From assembly GCA_025455535.1 (NCBI GenBank), contig JALOMM010000020.1:1-12072 (forward strand): a stretch of 12,072 bases of DNA, in the 5' to 3' direction. Below the pieces are notes generated by a model. That model searched no databases and had not been told where the DNA came from. It saw nothing but the letters and a program-made list of their open reading frames with translations. This DNA comes from Bacteroidales bacterium (GTDB taxonomy: Bacteria; Bacteroidota; Bacteroidia; Bacteroidales; VadinHA17). Positions 6,875 through 12,072 of this stretch are shown here, one piece after another. Numbering within the stretch: position 1 is the stretch's first letter; each line of letters opens with the position of its first letter. Both the position numbers and the translations under genes were made by a program.

Positions 6875-8121
6875 AGCTGTCACTTTACATAGCAAAGAGA
6901 TACCTGTTTGCCAAAAAGTCGCGAAATGCCATAAATGTGATTTCTGCAATATCCGTAGCGGGAGTAACGGTTGGCACCATGGCACTGATAACCATACTCT
7001 CCGTCTTCAACGGCCTTGAAGAGATGGTTAAGGCAATCTTCAGCACGTCTGACCCCGAGATCAGGATAACCCCCGTCAGGGGAAAGGTATTCACCCCTGA
7101 CACCCTCATGCTCACCAGGCTGTCAGAAATAGACGGCGTGGAGGTATGGGCTGAGACTCTCGAGGAGAACGCTCTGCTCCGCTATGATGACCAGCAGTAT
7201 ATCGCCACAGTCAAGGGGGTCTCTCTCAATTACAGAGAGGTTACCGACCTCGACACCGCGATGTGGGACGGTGACTTCATCCTCAGGAGTGAAACCGGAA
7301 GACCCTATGCCATTGCAGGACTGGGCGTTGCAAACCACCTTGGGATGCGACTGAATTTTGTCTCTCCCCTGGCTATCTATATACCCGACCGCACTTCCCG
7401 CCTCAGCCTGAATCCTGAAAACGCATTTACCCGGAGATTTGTCCATTTCTCGGGCATCTTTGCCGTTGAACAGGAGTTCGATTCAAAATATGTCTTCCTT
7501 CCTATCGACTTTGTCAGGGAGCTGCTTGACTACACTAATGAAATAAGCTCGGTTGAAATCAGGCTAAGACCCGGCTCAGACCTTAAACAGACACAGAGGG
7601 CGATAAAAAATGTAATGGGCGATCAGTTCCTTGTTCAGAACCGGTACGAGCAGCAGGAGATATTTTACAAGGTGATGAAGGCCGAAAGACTGGCAATCTT
7701 TGTGATACTGACCTTTATCCTGATAATCGCTTCCTTCAACATCATCGGCTCGCTGACGATGCTGATCATTGAAAAGGAGAGGGATATCGGCATTCTCAAA
7801 AGCCTGGGTGCAGACAACTCGCTTATCAGGCGCATATTCATTTATGAGGGATGGATGATCTCGTTTATCGGTACATGCCTTGGACTGATCACGGGCTTTC
7901 TGCTGTGTGCAGCCCAGCAGCATTTTAACATTGTTAAGCTTTCAGGTGACTCTCTCCTGATAAACTCCTATCCCGTTAAGATGCAAATCATTGATTTCTT
8001 TGTTGTAGCGGCAACTGTGATGACAATCGGATATGGTGCTGCATGGTATCCGGTAAACTACCTCTCACGCAGATACCTGAAAGAGAATAAAAAGAGCAGA
8101 GATGAGCATCAGATCAATTAA
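6871..8121 (+). CDS. ABC transporter permease, LolC/LolE type (FtsX-MacB family)
   Basis: A 416-residue inner-membrane permease of the kind that extracts lipoproteins from the inner membrane for transfer outward. The layout is that of LolC/LolE. TM1 is at about 21-46 with NVISAISVAGVTVG just inside it. A periplasmic MacB-like domain spans about 47-270. TM2 (about 274-300), TM3 (about 327-349) and TM4 (about 372-395) belong to the FtsX domain, with EKERDIGILKSLGA (301-314) between TM2 and TM3 as the coupling loop to the ATPase. The N-terminal YIAKRYLFAKKSRNAIN is typical. Many Bacteroidota have a single such permease next to rbfA (from memory). The LolD-type ATPase is not in this window. It overlaps the methyltransferase by 4 bases and the following lipoprotein gene by 20. 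Confidence 0.9.
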   Translation: MKLSLYIAKRYLFAKKSRNAINVISAISVAGVTVGTMALITILSVFNGLEEMVKAIFSTSDPEIRITPVRGKVFTPDTLMLTRLSEIDGVEVWAETLEENALLRYDDQQYIATVKGVSLNYREVTDLDTAMWDGDFILRSETGRPYAIAGLGVANHLGMRLNFVSPLAIYIPDRTSRLSLNPENAFTRRFVHFSGIFAVEQEFDSKYVFLPIDFVRELLDYTNEISSVEIRLRPGSDLKQTQRAIKNVMGDQFLVQNRYEQQEIFYKVMKAERLAIFVILTFILIIASFNIIGSLTMLIIEKERDIGILKSLGADNSLIRRIFIYEGWMISFIGTCLGLITGFLLCAAQQHFNIVKLSGDSLLINSYPVKMQIIDFFVVAATVMTIGYGAAWYPVNYLSRRYLKENKKSRDEHQIN

Positions 8122-8893
8122 AGCAGCCTTTCTGGCTATTATAATTCTTGTGTCATGCAACCCTTCAGGCACTCCTAAGCCTGACAGGAAGTACTTGATC
8201 CCGGAAGACAAGCTGGTCGATATCCTCACCGACACCTACCTTGCTGCCGCAATGCTTGACATGCCCGGCCTGATGTCAACCTGGGGGCAGAGAGACTCGA
8301 ACCTTAATTATATTGATGTCATTGAGAGTCATGGTTATACGTACCAGCAGCTTGATACCACAATGCGTTACTATTTCAATGCCAAACCAAAGAAACTGTC
8401 AAGGGTATATGACAGGGTAACGGGCAACCTGCTTGAACTGGAGGTCAGGGTGATGGAGGAGAGCAATGCAAACCCGGAAGACTATGCTGATGGGAACCTG
8501 TGGACTGGAAAGGCATCATACAGCTTCCCGGAGGATATGACCAGGGATCCGATCTGGTTTGACATCCCTGTTGAGGAACCCGGAGAGTACGTCCTTATGG
8601 CAGATATCAGGCTCTTCGAGGATGACCAGAGCATTGACCCCCGCGTCACTGTCTTCTTCAGCACCACCGACAGCCTGGGCAAGGAGGTACGCGTCTTCTG
8701 GGAGGAAGTCAGGCTTGAGAAAAACGGTCAGTTGCAGAATATCGTTACGGCCAATACCCTCGATTCTGCCGGTACGGTGCATATCAAAGGATGGCTGCTG
8801 AACCATTCAAGCCAGAAAGGATCATGGCAGAAGCACGCCCGTGTCAGCAACATAAGTCTCAGGCTTGAAAGGAAAATAGCCGGCGAGCAGTGA
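8102..8893 (+). CDS. DUF4296-type lipoprotein with extra C-terminal domain
   Basis: A 263-residue predicted lipoprotein of unknown function. The signal peptide is MSIRSIKAAFLAIIILVSC, with the lipid-modified cysteine at residue 19 (lipobox LVSC). The residues after it (NPSGTPKPD) lack the acidic surface-export signal seen in many Bacteroidota lipoproteins, so a periplasm-facing location is likelier. Residues about 31-118 (IPEDKLVDILTDTYLAAAML onward) match the DUF4296 pattern as I know it. Residues about 135-258 add a beta-rich region (VLMADIRLFEDD, RVTVFFSTTD, VHIKGWLLN, ISLRLERK) that resembles a jelly-roll or carbohydrate-binding fold by pattern only. Usual DUF4296 proteins are shorter. 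The start lies 20 bases inside the permease gene in another frame, so it is probably translationally coupled. Confidence 0.82.
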   Translation: MSIRSIKAAFLAIIILVSCNPSGTPKPDRKYLIPEDKLVDILTDTYLAAAMLDMPGLMSTWGQRDSNLNYIDVIESHGYTYQQLDTTMRYYFNAKPKKLSRVYDRVTGNLLELEVRVMEESNANPEDYADGNLWTGKASYSFPEDMTRDPIWFDIPVEEPGEYVLMADIRLFEDDQSIDPRVTVFFSTTDSLGKEVRVFWEEVRLEKNGQLQNIVTANTLDSAGTVHIKGWLLNHSSQKGSWQKHARVSNISLRLERKIAGEQ

Positions 8894-10068
8894 TGAGAAG
8901 GATCTCGGCCCAATATCTCTTCACCTCCTGCGGCAAGCCTCTGAAACGCGGGGTTGTGACTGTGGCAGAGGACAACACAATCGTTTCAGTCGAAGATAAC
9001 GGCGGAGATTTCTCAGAAAAGGCCAACACCGAGTTTTATAACGGCATCATCATCCCGGGCCTGGTCAACTGTCACACCCACCTTGAGCTCTCACACATGG
9101 CCGGGGCGTTGCCGGCAGGGGGCGGACTGGCTGACTTCATAACCTCGGTACGTGAACAGAGGGAGGCTCTTCCGGAAGAGATCGTCGCTGCAGCGAAGAA
9201 GGGAGACGGTGAGCTGACTGATGAAGGCATCGTAGCATGCGGAGACATAAGCAATAACAGTTTATCGTTCAGTATCAAGAGAGAGAGTCGTGTTGATTAC
9301 CTCACCTTCATCGAGGTGTTCGGCATTGACCCGGGGAAGGCGCAGAAGCGCATTGACGGTGCGGTGGCGCTGGCGGCCGCGGCGGCGGCGGCGGGGCTGC
9401 CCCATCATATCACCCCCCATGCGGTCTACTCAGTGTCGCGAAGGCTTCTCACCCTGACAGAACAGCATATCAGCCCCGCCTCCGTCACCTCACTCCACTT
9501 CCTTGAGTCGCCTGACGAACGCGACCTCGTGAGGCTTCGCCGCGGCCGCCTCGCCGAGTCATACCTGTCTCTCGGCGTGACACCTGAGATGATCGACACA
9601 CCTGACAGTCACCTCGCCGCAGCACTCGGACTGTCACACCTCACGGCACAGCTGATACTCGTACACAACACCTTCATCACCGCTGCCGAGATTCAGTCGC
9701 TGAGACAGGCCGGCAACGTATGGTTCTGCCTCTGCCCCTCGTCAAACATCCGCATCTCAGCGACAATGCCCCCTGTCAGACTGCTGCGCGAAGCGTCTGA
9801 CCGTATCGTCACAGGCACTGACAGCCTCGCCTCGACAGACCGCCTCAGCATACTCAACGAGATGAGACTGCTTCATGATGCCCTCCCCGAAATACCACTC
9901 GATGAGATTGTCAGATGGGGAACCATCAACGGCGCAAAAGCTCTCGGCAAGGCAGATATGATCGGATCAATCGAACCGGGCAAGAAACCCGGATTACTGC
10001 TCGTTGAAAATACTGATCTTCAGTCGCTGAGACTGACGCCGCAAAGCAGGGTGCGCAGATTATTGTAA
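8893..10068 (+). CDS. Metal-dependent amidohydrolase, deaminase type (TrzA/AtzA, SAH/aminofutalosine deaminase-like)
   Basis: A 391-residue cytoplasmic amidohydrolase that probably removes an amino group from a purine-like or aminated ring. Metal ligands and catalytic residues follow the deaminase pattern: NCHTHLE with HxH at 61 and 63, PHAVYS (His 176), HFLES (His 202 and Glu 205), VHN (His 258) and GTDS (Asp 310), with CPSSNI (281-286) before it. This is nearer to SAH, aminofutalosine and triazine-type deaminases than to dihydroorotase. The closing IGSIEPGKKPGLLLV is the typical return to the small beta domain. I prefer ATG 8893, whose A is the last base of the lipoprotein stop; GTG 8890 would add one residue. 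A run of seven alanines at 161-167 is coded by repetitive GCG/GCC. No menaquinone genes are nearby to support a futalosine role. Confidence 0.88.
   Translation: MRRISAQYLFTSCGKPLKRGVVTVAEDNTIVSVEDNGGDFSEKANTEFYNGIIIPGLVNCHTHLELSHMAGALPAGGGLADFITSVREQREALPEEIVAAAKKGDGELTDEGIVACGDISNNSLSFSIKRESRVDYLTFIEVFGIDPGKAQKRIDGAVALAAAAAAAGLPHHITPHAVYSVSRRLLTLTEQHISPASVTSLHFLESPDERDLVRLRRGRLAESYLSLGVTPEMIDTPDSHLAAALGLSHLTAQLILVHNTFITAAEIQSLRQAGNVWFCLCPSSNIRISATMPPVRLLREASDRIVTGTDSLASTDRLSILNEMRLLHDALPEIPLDEIVRWGTINGAKALGKADMIGSIEPGKKPGLLLVENTDLQSLRLTPQSRVRRLL
9373..9393 (+). repeat. GCG trinucleotide tract coding for polyalanine
   Basis: Seven alanine codons in a row, of which the last five (9379-9393) are perfect GCG repeats, inside the amidohydrolase gene. 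The tract lies between DGAVAL and GLPHHITPH, just ahead of the strand carrying the metal-binding His 176. Slippage by whole units would keep the frame, while single-base changes would break it. The surrounding stretch is also richer in G and C than the genes to its left. Confidence 0.8.
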
Positions 10069-10094
10069 ATTTACACCCTTAACTGCAGAGACAG

Positions 10095-10877
10095 ATGCCA
10101 ACCTTCCTTTTCGACAGCATAGTGTTCGGACCCGTTCGCAGCCGCCGCCTGGGAGTATCACTCGGCATAAACCTTCTGCCTGTTGACCGCAAGGTGTGCT
10201 CGTTCAACTGCATCTACTGCGAGTGCGGATGGACTACCTGCAGCACCGCTACCTCAGGCACCCTCCCCTCACGAGGTGAAGTGAAGGAGGCACTGAGAAC
10301 AAAACTGTCGGAAATGAAAGCGCGGGGAGAGAAACCCGATGTCATAACATACGCCGGCAACGGAGAGCCGACACAGCACCCCGGTTTCAGCGGAATAATC
10401 GATGACTCGATTGCCCTGCGCGACGAGCTCTTCCCTGATGCCCGCATATCCGTTCTCTCAAACGGCTCAGCGATTCACCGTAAGAGGGTGCGGGAGGCAC
10501 TCATGAAGGTTGACATGAACATCCTGAAGATCGATTCAGCTGTCGCAGCTACCAGGGAGAAACTGAACCAGCCCAACAGCAGGTATGATTATGATGAATT
10601 TAAAGGATGGCTGAAGGAGTTCGGCGGTCGCTTCATAATACAGACACTCTTCGTCAGGGGCAGATACCGCGGCGAGATCATCGATAACACCACCCCTGAA
10701 GAGATTGAAGCATGGCTCGCCGAGGTGGCATCACTGAGACCTGAGTCAGTGATGATCTATACAATTGAGCGTGACACCCCTCTGGAGAACGACCTGAAAA
10801 AGGTGCCACTGGCTGATCTTAAGGCAATAGCCGCCAGGGTAACCGGTCTTGGTATCCCTGCCTCCGTATCCGGATAA
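10095..10877 (+). CDS. Radical SAM protein, COG0731-like (Fe-S oxidoreductase)
   Basis: A 260-residue radical SAM enzyme that would bind a 4Fe-4S cluster and split S-adenosylmethionine to start radical chemistry on an unknown substrate. The cluster motif CSFNCIYC supplies Cys 35, 39 and 42 in the usual CxxxCxxC spacing. The opening FDSIVFGPVRSRRLGVSLGIN and the later GNGEPT (88-93), NGS and LKIDSA segments match the COG0731 family, which contains proteins distantly related to the tRNA-wybutosine enzyme TYW1. Two more cysteines follow the cluster motif (Cys 44 and Cys 49). No extra SPASM-type cysteine domain is present at the C-terminus. It starts 26 bases after the amidohydrolase and ends five bases before the glycosyltransferase, so it is probably in the same transcript. 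The substrate is not known. Confidence 0.9.
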   Translation: MPTFLFDSIVFGPVRSRRLGVSLGINLLPVDRKVCSFNCIYCECGWTTCSTATSGTLPSRGEVKEALRTKLSEMKARGEKPDVITYAGNGEPTQHPGFSGIIDDSIALRDELFPDARISVLSNGSAIHRKRVREALMKVDMNILKIDSAVAATREKLNQPNSRYDYDEFKGWLKEFGGRFIIQTLFVRGRYRGEIIDNTTPEEIEAWLAEVASLRPESVMIYTIERDTPLENDLKKVPLADLKAIAARVTGLGIPASVSG

Positions 10878-10882
10878 ACAGA

Positions 10883-11995
10883 ATGAGCGGCATGAGAATT
10901 CTCATCAGCCCTCTTAACTGGGGCTTCGGCCATGCCGGACGGATGATCCCACTGGCCCTGGAACTGAAAAAAAGAGGTAACGAAATCATCTTCGGTGCAG
11001 AGCCATCGCTTATCCCACTGCTTGAAAAAGAGATGCCGGGAATAAAAATCATCAGTGTCCCCGGATTAAGAATACGTTATTCCCGCCTGGTGCCACAGTG
11101 GCTCAGCATCATATTACAGATACCCCGTATAATAGCAGTATCGTTTCGCGAACATAACCTTCTGAAGCATCTCGCCCGTGAGCTTAATCCTGATATCATT
11201 ATTTCGGATAACAGGTTCGGATTCTTTCATAAAAGCATTCGCTCAGTATATGTCACCCATATGCTCCGGATACCGTTCCCGAAGCCGTTCCGTTTCCTGG
11301 AGCATGCCGGAACAGCTGTACACAGAAAGATAATCAGCATGTTTGATCTCTGCCTGGTGCCGGATTATCCGGGAGAGATCAGCCTTTCAGGCCGCCTTTC
11401 CCACGGAGTCAGGCTGCCGCTGAATACGGTATTTATGGGGCCTTTGTCACGATTCGGGCATTCTATTGAGACTGCAGGGCCTGAAGCATCTGCAGAGTCT
11501 GCGGCACCAGCTGAGCCCTATTGCTGTCTCATTTTATCGGGGCCCGAGCCTCAGCGCTCCATGCTGGCCGAAAAGGTAATTGCATCCCTTCCGGATACCA
11601 GTATCAGGATACTGACCGGAACCCCCGTCGACATAAGTCCTTGCAGCAGTAGAGTAAAGGTCATCACGGCACCCGATACCACGACAATGAGAGAGGTGAT
11701 AACCGGCAGTTCGGCAATCATTGGCCGGTCAGGTTATACAACCGTAATGGAACTGGTCTCACTTCGGAGATCAGCAGTGATAATTCCTACACCCGGACAG
11801 ACCGAACAGGAGTACCTCGGAGAATATCTCCACGGGAACCATGGCTTCGTTTCAATCAGGCAGAGCGATACCGGAAGACTGGCCGGCATCATGAAAAGTC
11901 TTGATAGCAGGAATGTTGCAAACCTGCCTGACAGTGCCCGTCTGCTTGAAAATGCAATCGGGCAGTTACTTAAGAAGCAGGTAAAGAGCAGCTGA
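10883..11995 (+). CDS. GT-B glycosyltransferase, MurG-like (GT28/GT1 type)
   Basis: A 370-residue glycosyltransferase-like protein of the two-lobed GT-B fold. The N-lobe begins RILISPLNWGFGHAGR (5-20), the glycine-rich opening loop seen in MurG-like and related enzymes. The C-lobe has CLILSGPEPQRS (215-226), and GRSGYTTVMELVSLRRSAVIIPTPGQTEQEYLGEYL (281-316), the GT28-type nucleotide-sugar-binding segment. True MurG is usually part of the dcw cluster and has different flanking residues, so this is more likely a paralogous family of unassigned role. A short Ala/Glu-rich linker (about 198-211) separates the lobes. No membrane segment is clear, but hydrophobic-basic patches may associate with lipid. 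ATG 10883 and ATG 10892 are both possible starts. Its 3' end overlaps a convergent gene by 30 bases. Confidence 0.85.
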   Translation: MSGMRILISPLNWGFGHAGRMIPLALELKKRGNEIIFGAEPSLIPLLEKEMPGIKIISVPGLRIRYSRLVPQWLSIILQIPRIIAVSFREHNLLKHLARELNPDIIISDNRFGFFHKSIRSVYVTHMLRIPFPKPFRFLEHAGTAVHRKIISMFDLCLVPDYPGEISLSGRLSHGVRLPLNTVFMGPLSRFGHSIETAGPEASAESAAPAEPYCCLILSGPEPQRSMLAEKVIASLPDTSIRILTGTPVDISPCSSRVKVITAPDTTTMREVITGSSAIIGRSGYTTVMELVSLRRSAVIIPTPGQTEQEYLGEYLHGNHGFVSIRQSDTGRLAGIMKSLDSRNVANLPDSARLLENAIGQLLKKQVKSS

Positions 11996-12072
11996 CATGA
12001 CGCCTGCGCCGATAAAGAGACCTGACCATACTTCTGACGGCTTGTGGTCATCGAGGTAAATCCTGGCTGACA
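11966..12072 (-). CDS. PAP2-family membrane phosphatase, C-terminal fragment (partial, runs off right edge)
   Basis: A minus-strand frame enters from the right edge and ends at a TAA (11966-11968), giving the last 34 residues of a protein. It opens SARIYLDDHKPSEVWSGLF, which fits the third PAP2 phosphatase motif (arginine, five residues, histidine, three residues, acidic). The usual aspartate is replaced by glutamate, as in a number of Bacteroidota members (from memory). A hydrophobic helix and a final lysine follow, as expected for the last membrane span. Such proteins dephosphorylate undecaprenyl pyrophosphate or phosphatidic-acid-like lipids. Only this tail is visible, so the call rests on one motif. 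The coding end overlaps the convergent glycosyltransferase gene by 30 bases. Confidence 0.65.
   Translation of the reverse strand, partial: SARIYLDDHKPSEVWSGLFIGAGVMSAALYLLLK

Noticed and set aside
7221..7239. Perfect six-base inverted repeat (CTCTCT and AGAGAG) in the permease gene
   Set aside because: It is short, low in complexity and within coding sequence. Chance is the simplest explanation.
7576..7923. Minus-strand open frame of 115 codons
   Set aside because: It lies entirely inside the permease gene, whose transmembrane and coupling motifs are clear. It has no signature of its own.
11734..12051. Minus-strand open frame of 105 codons at the right edge
   Set aside because: It is opposite the conserved glycosyltransferase C-lobe and in a different frame from the PAP2 motif. 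Its sequence is Ser/Cys-rich with no recognisable family.
1..12072. Mobile elements, CRISPR arrays, tRNA or rRNA genes, defence systems
   Set aside because: I saw no transposase, integrase, evenly spaced repeats, terminal inverted repeats, cloverleaf sequence or known defence domain on either strand.

Overview
This window looks like ordinary chromosomal DNA from a member of the Bacteroidota, most likely a Bacteroidales-type anaerobe. The evidence is a TonB-dependent receptor with an N-terminal CarboxypepD_reg-like domain, a DUF4296-type lipoprotein, start sites without clear Shine-Dalgarno sequences, and several exact matches to the Bacteroidota -7 promoter element TAnnTTTG. I see no phage, transposon, CRISPR array, rRNA or tRNA. 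Coding density is high: the longest gap between genes is about 160 bases.

Left part (1-4580): a membrane-anchored protein of unknown function runs leftward off the window from a GTG start. It is divergent from a TonB-dependent outer-membrane receptor that resembles haem/haemoglobin receptors. A two-domain GNAT-like protein follows on the plus strand and converges on trpS.

Centre (4591-8893): trpS (minus) and rbfA (plus) are divergent across a short region holding three copies of TATTTTTG, one facing trpS and two in tandem facing rbfA. From rbfA onward the plus-strand genes are packed with gaps of a few bases or overlaps: rbfA, a class I methyltransferase with a hydrophobic C-terminal segment, a LolC/LolE-type permease and a DUF4296 lipoprotein with an added C-terminal domain. 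The chain then continues into a deaminase-type amidohydrolase.

Right part (8893-12072): the amidohydrolase is followed by a COG0731-like radical SAM protein and a GT-B glycosyltransferase of the MurG-like class. At the right edge the C-terminus of a PAP2-family membrane phosphatase is encoded on the minus strand. Its 3' end overlaps the glycosyltransferase gene by 30 bases.

The probable operon rbfA to glycosyltransferase mixes ribosome maturation, lipoprotein transport or cell-envelope work, and small-molecule enzymes. This looks like co-transcribed housekeeping genes rather than one pathway. I did not find a convincing previously undescribed system. The points most worth a second look are the missing histidine in the receptor's FRAP/NPDL region, the methyltransferase lodged between rbfA and the permease, the extended DUF4296 lipoprotein, the unassigned deaminase and radical SAM enzymes, and the two edge genes that can only be seen as partial frames.
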